Positions 16,531 through 24,398 are shown, counted from the stretch's first letter. The stretch: 64,000 bases of DNA from Flavobacteriales bacterium (GCA_016713875.1 JADJOI010000002.1:186001-250000); one strand, 5' to 3'. Notes: a model not told the origin generated them from the sequence alone. Numbers and translations are program-made.

Positions 16531-16608
16531 TCACCGCCACCCCACCGTCCCACCGCACAGCCACCACGTCCGTCCGTAACCCATGTCGCGCAACACCTGC
16601 GCGGCCTG
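16531..16608 (-). pseudogene. 3' fragment of an MFS-rhodanese gene, copy 2
   Basis: About 78 bp matching the last 26 codons of the fusion gene at 19018 (…AAQVLRDMGYGRTWWLCGGT…) and starting at the same stop codon. It is shorter than copy 1 and lacks the active-site cysteine. With copy 1 it brackets the aspartyl-protease gene. Confidence 0.7.
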
Positions 16609-16903
16609 GGTGCTCCCGCCGGTTATTGGTGTTGAAGAGGCCGTGATGCGGGCGCCGCCCACTATTGTCAAGGTCGGTATGGCATGCACGAATACGGCTG
16701 TCCGACCATCACGTGATGGGCTTGGCTCGGTCCCGCAGACAAGGTCAGCCGTTCCGCATACGGCGCGCGATCAGGGCCTGCATCGGGATCACGAGCGATA
16801 TCGAACCGAGTGCGGGAGGAACGCACCATCGACTTGCCGCGCGCACCTTGCCAAGTCCTGGCGCATGCTCATCATGCGGGCGCGACCACGGAACCTGCAT
16901 CCG
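16609..16903. other. Non-coding or decayed stretch, no gene recognised
   Basis: Nothing nameable was found between the second rhodanese fragment and the end of the multicopper oxidase gene. Together with 16426-16530 this makes nearly 480 bp without an intact gene. Confidence 0.4.
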
Positions 16904-18565
16904 TTACTGCTTGATGATCGCTCTCCTCAACACCTGGGCACCATTGCGGAGATCAAGGTGATAGCGTCCGCTTGGGAATGCCCGGATGTCGAGCTCTCCG
17001 GTGGAGCAGCCACTCGTCTCCCACCGCTGAAGGAGCCTGCCGAGCGCGTCGTGCAGTTCGATGGTCTTCACCGGGAACGAGGTGGCGTAACGCACGATGG
17101 ATCCGGTCGGATTGGGGAACAGCACCCCGTCGGTCCCTCCGGCTTCGGCGACCTGAACGTTCTGGTCCACCACGATGAATTGCCACATCATCATATTGAT
17201 GTGCGCCAGGTTGTGGCAATGGTACATCAGCGGCCAGCCGTCGGTGGTATAGTTCGCGAAGCGCATGATCACCCGCACAGTATCGTCGACGTCCACGTTC
17301 ACCACGGACCGGGGGCCCATTTCCCATGGTTCTGGAGGCGATCCATTGCGATCGAGCACATAGAAGGTCCCACCGTGCATCGTCATGGGATGCGCCATGT
17401 TCGAGTGGTTGATGTATTCCCAGATCTCGGTGGTGCCGAGCATCACGGTGTCGTTGATGACGTTCATGTCCCACTCGGTCCCGTTGACGGTGAACATGCC
17501 CATCCCGACCATGCCCATGCCGTCTATCACCTTGACCCGAGTGCGGATCGCTGAACTCTCCGGGTAGGGTTGCACGTTGGCGAGCGTGACGGGCATCGTG
17601 GTGACCGGATCGGCCGTTGGTGCGGTCACCCGGATGCGCAGCACCTGGAAATCGATCCCGCTCAGGGCGCTGCTCTCCCAGAGGATGTTGCTGCTGCCGG
17701 GGACCGAAAGAGGAAGCTGGCTTCCATAGCTCATCAGGTCCAGGCTATCACCCTCCATGCCGGACAGGTCCAGCAGAAGCTCCACGCGCTCCCCGCTGCC
17801 CAACATCAGCCGCGTCATCGGCACTGGCGCGGCCAACAGGCCGTTCTCCGCCGCGATGACGTGGAACGTGGTGCCGTCGTCGAATCCGAAGTCGTAGTAG
17901 CGTGCTGTCGATGCGTTCAGCAGGCGCAGCCTGACCACCTGTGCCGGGCATTCGACGAACGCATGCGGGGTCCCGTTCACCAGGATGCTGTCCCCGAGAG
18001 GTGCCTGTACGAACTGACCACTGCTACTGAATCGTTTGTCTTGGACGGCCAAGGGAATATCATCCACCCCATAGGTCCTTGGAAGGTCAAGCGCGGCTTC
18101 CTCGGGGTCCCGCACGATGATCAGGCCCGCAGCGCCTTTCCCCACCTGCTGACCGATGAGCATGTCCGTGTGCGGGTGGTACAGGTAAACGCTGGCCTTG
18201 TCGATCACTTTGTATTTCACGTCCCAGGTCCCGCCTGGGGCGATCTGCAGGGGTGGGCTGCCATCGAAGACCGGCGGGACTTCCATGCCGTTCCAGTGCA
18301 TCGTGGTGACATCGGGAAGTTGGTTGTACACACGGAAACGTGCCGTATCGCCATGCTGAAGCTCGAGCGTGGCCCCCAGGTAAGGCGCGTTGATCCCATA
18401 CGTCTGGGTGGTAATGCCCGGATAGAACTCCATGGTGCTGGGCGCAACCACCAAGTGGAAGGTGTCTGCCGTGACCAAAGGTGGAATCGCCAACGGGTTG
18501 TAGGCCTGGGCGGAACAGAACGACCGGGTCAGGATCCCGGCGAGTAGGAGAACTTGGACCTTCAT
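16904..18565 (-). CDS. Multicopper oxidase with type IX secretion sorting domain
   Basis: 553 residues from the ATG at 18565, which begins the signal peptide MKVQVLLLAGILTRSFCSAQ; an upstream in-frame start adds only unlikely basic sequence. Copper ligands appear in the family order: TMHWNGMEVPP, VYLYHPHTDMLIGQQ, AHPMTMHGGTFYVLD and MYHCHNLAHINMMM (the HCHxxxHxxxxM that builds the type 1 site). The last 75 residues (VLFPNPTGSIVRYATSF … LRRAIIKQ) are a type IX secretion C-terminal domain, so the enzyme goes to the cell surface or outside. It oxidises phenols or metals such as Cu(I), Fe(II) or Mn(II); which one is not readable. Confidence 0.9.
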   Translation of the reverse strand: MKVQVLLLAGILTRSFCSAQAYNPLAIPPLVTADTFHLVVAPSTMEFYPGITTQTYGINAPYLGATLELQHGDTARFRVYNQLPDVTTMHWNGMEVPPVFDGSPPLQIAPGGTWDVKYKVIDKASVYLYHPHTDMLIGQQVGKGAAGLIIVRDPEEAALDLPRTYGVDDIPLAVQDKRFSSSGQFVQAPLGDSILVNGTPHAFVECPAQVVRLRLLNASTARYYDFGFDDGTTFHVIAAENGLLAAPVPMTRLMLGSGERVELLLDLSGMEGDSLDLMSYGSQLPLSVPGSSNILWESSALSGIDFQVLRIRVTAPTADPVTTMPVTLANVQPYPESSAIRTRVKVIDGMGMVGMGMFTVNGTEWDMNVINDTVMLGTTEIWEYINHSNMAHPMTMHGGTFYVLDRNGSPPEPWEMGPRSVVNVDVDDTVRVIMRFANYTTDGWPLMYHCHNLAHINMMMWQFIVVDQNVQVAEAGGTDGVLFPNPTGSIVRYATSFPVKTIELHDALGRLLQRWETSGCSTGELDIRAFPSGRYHLDLRNGAQVLRRAIIKQ

Positions 18566-18714
18566 CGCAAGATGATCGTGCCGCCTCCGGGCGATGCGGA
18601 AGCGCATCGGGGATGCTGCGTGTGTGGCGTGTAATATGAGTGGTTCGCTGAGCAAGTGGCCTGACTTCCGTCAGTCATGGCAAGGGGTCGCATGACGAAC
18701 AAGAGCAAGGAGAT

Positions 18715-18870
18715 GCGGTGCTCCATTTCCTGGCCACGGACGCTAATGCGGACCACTTGCTTGAAATGGCTGTCGCTGCGGCGGAAGCATGGAGGCCCGC
18801 TGATATTGGTCAAGCGTGGGTGGCCGGTATGGATGTGGCGGTATCCGGTGCACCGTCACAGCTCGGCAGA
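18715..18870 (+). pseudogene. Remnant of a class I methyltransferase
   Basis: The plus strand reads AVLHFLATDANADHLLEMAV followed by degraded sequence and VSGAP. It parallels the intact methyltransferase at 2034-2684 (AVFHFLTTDADVDRYLERLS … CSGIPVHRY) over some 150 bp at both DNA and protein level, but motif I and the start are missing. The remaining 18566-18714 and 18871-19017 show nothing further, so the gap between the oxidase and the arsenic operon holds only this fragment. Confidence 0.55.
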
Positions 18871-19017
18871 GAATGTCGCGCCGTTCGTGGCCATGCGTCC
18901 GTATTCAATGCTCCATTGTTGGACCGTGTGATGCCCCCCACGCGGTCCGGAATACCCTGTTCCACGCCTAGAAGAGGCTGGGTGATGTCAGTATCACTGG
19001 TTCCATCGCGACACCGT

Positions 19018-20505
19018 TCACCGCCACCCCACCGTCCCCCCGCACAGCCACCACGTCCGTTCGAAGCCCAGGTCGCGGAGCACCTGCGCGGCCTGCGCGC
19101 TTCGCCCGCCGCCTTTCGCGCACACGGTGACGATCCGCTCCTTCGGCGACCAAGTGCGCGCGCGTTCCAGCAGTTCGGTAAGCGGGATGTTCACCGCCTC
19201 GGGCAGGTGACCGGTCGCGTATTCCTCCGCGCTGCGCACATCCACCACGCGCACATCGCTGCGACCCAACATGGGCTTCAGGTCCTCCGGCTCCAGGCAC
19301 TTGCGCTCGCTGGGCATGCGCAGCCACACCACGATCCCGCTCAGTACCGTAACGCCCCCGACGGCGAGGATCGAAGCCGTGATGCCGAAGCGGTCGGCGA
19401 TGAGGCCGGTGAGCAGCGCGCCGATGGCATAGCCCAGGTCGCGCCACAGGCGGAACACGCCCACAGCCTCGCTGCGTTGTTGAGGATGCGTATGCGCGGC
19501 CAGCACGGCGAGGAAGGTGGGGTAGACCAGCGCGGTGCCCAGACCGAGCGCCGCGCTGAGCGCGATGTACGCCGCTTGTGCATGCACGAAGGGCAGCCCG
19601 AGGATCGCCACGCCTTGCAGCACCATTCCGATGATGAGCAGCGAGCGGCGGTTCACATGGTCGGCGAGCTTGCCGGTGAAGAGCTGGCCGAGGCCCCACA
19701 CGGCGGGGTACACGGCGGCGATGAGGCCGATGCGTTCCGGACCGAAACCTTCGTTGAGCAGCAACACGGGCAGCAGGCCCCACAGCATGCCGTCGTTCAG
19801 GTTGTTCACCAGGCCGGCCTGGGTGACCGGGCCCAGCGTGCGGTGCGTGAGACTGGTCTCCACGAATACGCGCTTCAGTTTCGGCAGCGCGCTCTTCGCG
19901 GCTTCGGCCGCGACATGGTGGGTAGTGTCCTTCACCCACAGCAATGTCATCAGCAGGCCGATCACCGCCAATGCGATGCCCACTTGAAAAGGCACGGGAC
20001 GCGGTCCGTGGTGCGCGGCGAGGTAGCCGGTGAGGAAGGCCATGGCACCCACTGCGATATACCCGGCGAACTCGTTCAGGCCCATGGCGAGGCCCCGGTC
20101 CTTCTCGCCCACGAGGTCCATCTTCATCACCACGGTGCTGCTCCATGCGAAGCCCTGGTGGATGCCCAGCAGGATGTTCGCTGCCACCACCCAGGCCCAC
20201 GCATCCGCGTAGATCAGCATGAAAGGGACGGGCAGCGCGAGCAGCCAGCCGGTAACGAGCAAGGCCTTGCGGCCGTAGCGCGCGGCGAGCCTGCCGGTGA
20301 AGTAGTTGGCCAGCGCCTTGCTGACGCCGAAGGCCATGATGAAGCTGAGCGCCGCCGCGTGCGAGGCGATGCCGAACTCCAGCTCCGCGAGCACGGGCAG
20401 CACCGTGCGTTCGATGCCCACCATGCCGCCCACGAAGGCGTTCACGATCACCAGCAAGGTGAATTGCCTCCAGTTGGCACGAAGGCCCAAGCGGATCGTG
20501 TTCAT
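19018..20505 (-). CDS. MFS transporter fused to a C-terminal rhodanese domain (arsenic operon)
   Basis: 495 residues from the ATG at 20505, which overlaps the aquaporin stop as ATGA. Residues 1 to about 405 are a 12-helix major facilitator (FGVSKALANYFTGRLAARYG, NEFAGYIAVGAMAFLTGYLA). The last 85 residues are a rhodanese domain: VRVVDVRSAEEYATGHLPEA, then the active-site loop VCAKGGGRS with its cysteine, ending WWLCGGTVGWR. It is the last gene of the arsR-arsC-aquaporin operon, so export of an arsenic species is the likely job; the rhodanese might supply sulfane sulfur or bind arsenic thiols (inference). Fragments of its 3' end lie at 15820 and 16531. Confidence 0.88.
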   Translation of the reverse strand: MNTIRLGLRANWRQFTLLVIVNAFVGGMVGIERTVLPVLAELEFGIASHAAALSFIMAFGVSKALANYFTGRLAARYGRKALLVTGWLLALPVPFMLIYADAWAWVVAANILLGIHQGFAWSSTVVMKMDLVGEKDRGLAMGLNEFAGYIAVGAMAFLTGYLAAHHGPRPVPFQVGIALAVIGLLMTLLWVKDTTHHVAAEAAKSALPKLKRVFVETSLTHRTLGPVTQAGLVNNLNDGMLWGLLPVLLLNEGFGPERIGLIAAVYPAVWGLGQLFTGKLADHVNRRSLLIIGMVLQGVAILGLPFVHAQAAYIALSAALGLGTALVYPTFLAVLAAHTHPQQRSEAVGVFRLWRDLGYAIGALLTGLIADRFGITASILAVGGVTVLSGIVVWLRMPSERKCLEPEDLKPMLGRSDVRVVDVRSAEEYATGHLPEAVNIPLTELLERARTWSPKERIVTVCAKGGGRSAQAAQVLRDLGFERTWWLCGGTVGWR

Positions 20506-21149
20506 GCGGCTGGTGTTCTGCGTAACCAGTGCCATGTGCCCGTGGCGGCCAATGCTCCGAGCACGGGTGCCACGATGTACAACCACAAGGACTTGAGTTC
20601 TCCAGAGACCACCGCAGGCGCGATGCTCCGCGCCGGGTTCATGCTCGCACCGCAGATCGGCCCGGCGAAGAGCGCTTCGAGGCCCACCACGGCGCCGATG
20701 GCGATGCCCGCCATGAGGCCGGTCTCCTTCGAGCCATGTGCCACTTGCAGGATCACGAGCATGAGGAAGTAAGTAAGGAGAAGCTCGAGGATGAACGACT
20801 GCATGTCGCTGCCCGCCGGTAGCGTGGCACCAAGCGTAACACTCTCCGGGAAGAGGAAGCGCAGCGTGAGCGAGGCGAGGAACGCACCACCAAGTTGCGC
20901 GCTGACGTATGGTGCAACCTGCGACAACGGGAAGCGCTTCGCCACCACGAACCCCAGCGTAACCGCCGGATTCAGGTGCGCGCCAGAGATATCCCCGAAC
21001 GCATAGATCATGGCCAGCACGATGAGGCCGAAGGTGGCCGCCACGCCGAAGTGACCCAGCGCACCTGTCTGCTCGTTCACCACGATGGCGCCGGTGCCCG
21101 CGAACACCAACGCATAGGTGCCCAGCAACTCGGCGGCGTAGCGACTCAT
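20502..21149 (-). CDS. Aquaporin/glycerol facilitator family channel (arsenite channel candidate)
   Basis: 215 residues from the ATG at 21149, which overlaps the arsC stop (ATGA). Both pore motifs are present: SGAHLNPAVTLG and GASMNPARSIAP, with six hydrophobic segments as in all aquaporins. In operons with arsR and arsC such channels (AqpS type) let arsenite, made by the reductase, leave the cell down its gradient. An in-frame ATG at 21176 would lie inside arsC and is less likely. Translation is probably coupled to arsC upstream and the transporter downstream through the 4-bp overlaps. Confidence 0.9.
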   Translation of the reverse strand: MSRYAAELLGTYALVFAGTGAIVVNEQTGALGHFGVAATFGLIVLAMIYAFGDISGAHLNPAVTLGFVVAKRFPLSQVAPYVSAQLGGAFLASLTLRFLFPESVTLGATLPAGSDMQSFILELLLTYFLMLVILQVAHGSKETGLMAGIAIGAVVGLEALFAGPICGASMNPARSIAPAVVSGELKSLWLYIVAPVLGALAATGTWHWLRRTPAA

Positions 21150-21568
21150 GCGTGCCGCGCGATGAAGTCCGTGCAATAGGTCTTGATCTCGTCGCGCACC
21201 GTGCGGAACGCATGCATGATCTCCTCCTCCGTGCCCTCCACCTTCGCCGGGTCGGTGAAGGTGCGGTGGTGCTTCCGCGCGGTGGTGGGGAACCAGGGGC
21301 AGTGTTCCCTGGCATTATCGCACACGGTGATCACGTGGTCGAAGACGATGTCGCGGTATTCATCCACGTGGTTGCTCGTGTGGTGGTTGATGTCCACGCC
21401 ATCCTCCTTCATCACCGCGATGGCGCGCGGGTTCAGGCCGTGCGTTTCCACGCCGGCGCTGAAGACCTCGGCACGTGGTCCGGTGAAATGCTGCAGATAG
21501 CCATGTGCGATCTGGCTGCGGCAGCTATTGCCGGTGCAGAGGACGAGGATGCGCATCGGTTCCGTCAC
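21146..21568 (-). CDS. arsC: Arsenate reductase, low-molecular-weight phosphatase fold
   Basis: 140 residues. RILVLCTGNSCRSQIAHGYL is the phosphatase loop with the nucleophilic cysteine; the second and third redox cysteines are seen in VCDNAREHCPWFP. This is the thioredoxin-coupled ArsC type that reduces arsenate to arsenite through a three-cysteine relay. The gene begins 21 bp after arsR and overlaps the aquaporin start by 4 bp. The nearer ATG at 21556 (MRILVLC) is also possible as a start. Confidence 0.93.
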   Translation of the reverse strand: MTEPMRILVLCTGNSCRSQIAHGYLQHFTGPRAEVFSAGVETHGLNPRAIAVMKEDGVDINHHTSNHVDEYRDIVFDHVITVCDNAREHCPWFPTTARKHHRTFTDPAKVEGTEEEIMHAFRTVRDEIKTYCTDFIARHA

Positions 21569-21589
21569 GACTGTGGCGAAGGGGGCTCG

Positions 21590-21919
21590 TCAGCAGCAGG
21601 TGTCGATGGGTTTGTAGGCGGCGAAGAGCCTGGCGAAGGCGGCCTCCGCCTTGGCCCAGGCCTTGGGATCGATGCAGTAGCACACGCTGGTGCCCTCCAC
21701 GGTGCCGGTGATGAGGCCGGCGTCCTTCAGTTCGCGCAGGTGCTGGCTGATGGTGGCCTGCGCAAGCCCCAGCACCTCCACCAGACTGCCGCAGATGCAG
21801 GTGTTCTGCTTCAGCAGGTGCTGCAGGATGGCGATCCGGGCAGGATGGCCCAGCACCTTGGCCCAGGTGGCCAGCTGATTCTGCTGTGCGGTGAAGAGGT
21901 CGGTCTTGGTGACGCCCAT
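21590..21919 (-). CDS. arsR: ArsR-family metalloregulator
   Basis: 109 residues from the ATG at 21919. A winged helix-turn-helix is evident: VLGHPARIAILQHLLKQNTC, QATISQHLRELKDAGLITGT. Cysteines suited to As(III) binding occur in QNTCICGSL (the position of the alpha-3 site), in VCYCIDPKAW and in the C-terminal DTCC. In the absence of arsenite it should repress the operon arsR-arsC-aquaporin-MFS, which it leads. Sequence upstream of this ATG stays open for another 64 codons but reads through the promoter and a repeat, so it is not coding. Confidence 0.92.
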   Translation of the reverse strand: MGVTKTDLFTAQQNQLATWAKVLGHPARIAILQHLLKQNTCICGSLVEVLGLAQATISQHLRELKDAGLITGTVEGTSVCYCIDPKAWAKAEAAFARLFAAYKPIDTCC

Positions 21920-21934
21920 CGGTTCGTTGAATAG

Positions 21935-21969
21935 ATCGCAATAATACGATGGATGTGTATCATCGCAAT
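21935..21969 (-). promoter_or_regulatory. Candidate ArsR operator and promoter
   Basis: ATCGCAATAATACGAT at 21935-21950 is an imperfect palindrome (6 of 8 base pairs), and ATCGCAAT recurs at 21962-21969. On the minus strand TATTATTG (21946-21939) is one base from the -7 consensus, so the operator would cover the promoter, 20-27 bases ahead of the arsR start. Confidence 0.45.
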
Positions 21970-22018
21970 ATGAAGAAGAATGGACCGTGATGGAACGTTG
22001 ATCGCGGCGGGGTGGGGT

Positions 22019-22173
22019 GGAGGGGGCTTGCCGCAATAAACTCCCCTCCTGCGCGTGGAACACTCCACGCGCCGAACAAGGAGGGGCAGGGGGAGGTAGC
22101 GGCTCAGGCACGCCCGGACCTTCTGCGGATCGAAACCACCCCGTTCTCCTCCTTGTGCGGAGCAGCGAGCGAT
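22019..22173. repeat. 155-bp structured repeat, copy A (left of IS110)
   Basis: It is nearly the same as 23448-23602, in the same orientation. Inside it GCGCGTGGA/TCCACGCGC-type arms form a hairpin enclosed by CCCCTCCT … AGGAGGGG. It ends gcagcgagcgat exactly where the IS110 element begins. No coding role is evident. Confidence 0.75.
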
Positions 22174-23183
22174 TATTCTATGACGTGTGCAAGGGGTGTT
22201 CGTATCTCGTAAGGCACGCCCTTTCGGATCACGGCACAGACACGGTGGATGAGCTTGTTGCGCATGGCGTTGAAGACAAGCATCTTGTGTTTTCCCTCGG
22301 CCACCTTGCGGTCGTAGTAGGCGCGGAACTCACCGGGGAACCGGATGAGGCCGACCACCGAGACATGCAGTAGAGCCTTGAGCGTATGGTTGGCATTGTG
22401 CGATACGCGGGTGCGCCCTCTGATGCTGGTGCCTGACCTGTTCTCGAAGGGTGCGCAGCCGGCATGGCAAGCTAGCTGTCGCGGTGAGGTGAACCGCGTG
22501 AAGCCGTCGGTGAGGGCCAGCAGGTGTGAGCCCAGGATGAGCCCAACGCCTTCCACGGACTTCAGCAGCTCGAAGCGCTTGCTCAATTCGGGCTCCGCGT
22601 TGATGGTGTCCTCGATCATGCCTTCCAGTTCCTTGATCACCTTGTCCAGCGCTTTGATCTGTGCCTTGTCGAACCGGGTGAACGGCCCGCGCAGGCCCTT
22701 GTCCATGAGCTTGTTCATGTCCTTGATCTGCCGCTGGTGCATGGTCTTGCGCATCACGTAGTTCTGGCGCTTGCTCAAGAGCTGCTTGAGCTTGTTCATT
22801 TTCAGCTGGTCAGCCGTGAACAACCGTGACTTGTCTTGGAAGCGACGGGCGTAGTCGGCGATCCTGAGCGCATCCACCCGGTCGCTCTTCCCCCGGGTCA
22901 TGCCAATGCTCTGCTTGATGTCGTTGGGATGAGCAAGCCAGGTGGGGATCTCCAATTCCACCAACACTTCCAGCAGCGCATGGCCGTAGTAGCCCGTGGG
23001 CTCCAGGCAAGCCAGGTATTCCCCTTTGACCAGTGTGTACTCCTTGGTCCATCGGCGCAGTAGCGCCTTCACGCTCCTGGTGGTGTTCTCCACCTTGATC
23101 TCTGCGGTCAGTGTCCCGCGTTCATCCAACAGGGCCACATCCAGTGTCGCCTTGCTCACGTCGATCCCGATCCAGTGTTTCAT
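22173..23183 (-). CDS. IS110-family transposase (RuvC-like DEDD recombinase)
   Basis: 336 residues, full length. The N-terminal RuvC-like domain has IGIDVSKATLDVALLDE, CLEPTGYYGHALLEVL and RGKSDRVDALRIADYA, which supply the DEDD acidic residues. The C-terminal Tnp domain has SVEGVGLILGSHLLAL and HAGCAPFENRSGTSIRGRTR, with the serine region now known to carry out strand exchange. IS110 recombinases work with a bridge RNA that pairs with donor and target DNA. The stop codon TAA uses the last bases of the element. Confidence 0.95.
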   Translation of the reverse strand: MKHWIGIDVSKATLDVALLDERGTLTAEIKVENTTRSVKALLRRWTKEYTLVKGEYLACLEPTGYYGHALLEVLVELEIPTWLAHPNDIKQSIGMTRGKSDRVDALRIADYARRFQDKSRLFTADQLKMNKLKQLLSKRQNYVMRKTMHQRQIKDMNKLMDKGLRGPFTRFDKAQIKALDKVIKELEGMIEDTINAEPELSKRFELLKSVEGVGLILGSHLLALTDGFTRFTSPRQLACHAGCAPFENRSGTSIRGRTRVSHNANHTLKALLHVSVVGLIRFPGEFRAYYDRKVAEGKHKMLVFNAMRNKLIHRVCAVIRKGVPYEIRTPLAHVIE

Positions 23184-23224
23184 GTTCGTTTAATTTTGGG
23201 TGACACACGATCCTCTGGGGGAGC

Positions 23225-23425
23225 GCTGAGCATCGGGTCCTGAACTTGACAACTCTAGTAGGCCGTGAGCCTCACATTCTATCCAAGCCTCAGACCTGAG
23301 GGACCGCAGGTACCGATAATCGCTATAGGTCATCACACCTTCGCAGCGGACTGGTTCACCTGTGATCCTGCTCAGCCTCCTTCGGAGGAATTGTTCACTT
23401 CGAAGATGCTTCATCTTCCAAGCGT
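23225..23425 (-). ncRNA. IS110 bridge RNA (predicted), guides identified
   Basis: Read on the minus strand, the left end folds into a series of hairpins: arms 23402-23408/23412-23418, 23376-23380/23384-23388, 23332-23337/23361-23366, 23288-23292/23297-23301 and 23265-23269/23271-23275. Guides in the order known for IS621: CUGAGCAG (23375-23368) equals the left target flank (minus 23448-23441); AGCGAU (23324-23319) is complementary to the right target flank ATCGCT (minus 22173-22168); AUAGAAU (23282-23276) equals the element's right end (minus 22181-22175); UAGAGU (23257-23252) is complementary to its left end ACTCTA (minus 23438-23433). The RNA ends are estimates. Confidence 0.75.
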
Positions 23426-23447
23426 CCAAGTGTAGAGTCGCTGCTCA

Positions 23448-23602
23448 GGAGGGGGCTTGCCGCAATAAACTCCCCTCCTGCGCGTGGAACGCTCCACGCG
23501 CAGGGCAAGGAGGGGCCGGGGGAGGTAGCAACTCAGGAACCCCCGGAACTTCTACGGATTGAAACCTCCCCGTGCCCCTCCTTGTGCGGAGCAGCGAGCG
23601 AT
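23448..23602. repeat. 155-bp structured repeat, copy B (right of IS110)
   Basis: Same sequence and length as copy A, with the perfect stem GCGCGTGGA-acgc-TCCACGCGC inside CCCCTCCT … AGGAGGGG, and a second stem CCGGGGG … CCCCCGG. It is preceded by cgctgctcagga and followed by cgctgctcagga again, so the original unit was about 167 bp and the two copies were probably in tandem before the IS110 insertion. Confidence 0.75.
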
Positions 23603-23704
23603 CGCTGCTCAGGAGGGGACATGATCTCGGCTTGATCCCGACCGGCTATGGGAGATCGCCACGGTGGCCGTGTGTGCCGCTTCGCGTTGGCGGACCGGAG
23701 GCCG

Positions 23705-24301
23705 TCACACCTTCCGCCCCTGCTGTTCCAGCTGCTTCCGCATCAGCAGCAGCGCGCGCTGCAGGCCCGCCACCTCCGCCGTGAGCTTCACGATGCGTTC
23801 ACCGCTGCTCTGCCGCTGCCGCTTGAACGACTCCACCTGGTCGGCCCGCACATCCTGCTCGTGCTTCAGCAGGCCCTTCAGCCGCCGCGCCTCGGCGCGC
23901 AGAGCATTGGTGGGGTCGCCCCGCACTTCGCGCGCCCGCTCCACCGCCCCCAGCAGCCACTGGTTCCGCGCCAGCAGATCGCCGATGTAGGCCGTCAGCA
24001 GCCGCACGTTCTCGTGGTCGGTGATGGCCCGGTGCACAAAGAGCCGGCTCTCCGCCGGCAGCTCGCCCGTCCAGGGCACCTCGCTCATCCGCTCCACGCT
24101 ATCGGCGATGTAGGCCCAGCGCAGCACCCGCAGCGATCCGCTCAGGGCCGTGCCGTCCTCGAACCACCAGCCGTGCCGCGCATACCGCAGCGCGTGGTGC
24201 CAGCGGTGCCGCCAGGGGTCCTCCACCTGCACCAGGCACAGGTCCGCAGGGTGCTCCGGCAGCTGCGGCGGCACATGCCAGGGTCCGGTGGCAAAGGGCA
24301 T
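23705..24301 (-). CDS. Hypothetical protein with C-terminal coiled coil
   Basis: 198 residues if begun at the ATG at 24301 (MPFATGPWHVPPQLPEHPAD). The frame stays open upstream to 24442, but that part encodes a low-complexity Gly-Ala run produced by a tandem repeat and is probably not translated. The middle is rich in Trp and His (VEDPWRHRWHHALRYARHGW), and residues from about 110 on form long charged helices (ARRLKGLLKHEQDVRADQVE, VAGLQRALLLMRKQLEQQG) likely to be a coiled coil. I do not recognise the family. It is divergent from the WYL regulator to its right. Confidence 0.6.
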   Translation of the reverse strand: MPFATGPWHVPPQLPEHPADLCLVQVEDPWRHRWHHALRYARHGWWFEDGTALSGSLRVLRWAYIADSVERMSEVPWTGELPAESRLFVHRAITDHENVRLLTAYIGDLLARNQWLLGAVERAREVRGDPTNALRAEARRLKGLLKHEQDVRADQVESFKRQRQSSGERIVKLTAEVAGLQRALLLMRKQLEQQGRKV

Positions 24302-24368
24302 GGGCTGAAGGTAGTGCAGCGAGCGCGTTGCCCCTGCTTTGCCTGCCGAAGCCTTTGGCGAAGGCATG

Positions 24369-24398
24369 GCCCCTGCTCCTGCCCCTGCTCCTGCCCCT
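24369..24398 (+). repeat. Short tandem repeat, 12-bp unit GCCCCTGCTCCT, 2.5 copies
   Basis: Two full units and a half lie upstream of the coiled-coil gene. On the minus strand they would code for Gly-Ala repeats if the longer start were used. Confidence 0.6.

Larger units (their letters stand above)
22173..23438 (-). mobile_element. IS110-family insertion sequence with bridge RNA region
   Basis: The element holds one transposase gene that fills it to its right end (minus sense) and a 255-bp non-coding left end upstream of the gene, the arrangement of the IS110 group. Boundaries come from the flanks: left flank …gcgagcgat and right flank cgctgctcagga… rejoin to gcgagcgatcgctgctcagg, a sequence that exists uninterrupted at the end of repeat copy B (about 23594-23613). 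Length is therefore about 1265 bp. There are no terminal inverted repeats and no clear target duplication beyond a possible shared A, as usual for IS110. Boundaries are accurate to one or two bases. Confidence 0.85.

Noticed and set aside
18718..20772. A 684-codon plus-strand frame opposite the MFS-rhodanese gene
   Set aside because: Low-complexity His/Gln/Arg-rich translation antisense to a clear gene; its first part only reads the methyltransferase remnant.
22019..23602. The two 155-bp repeats as target duplications or long terminal repeats of the IS
   Set aside because: IS110 elements do not make such duplications, and rejoined flanks restore a sequence found outside the IS, so the repeats are older than the insertion.
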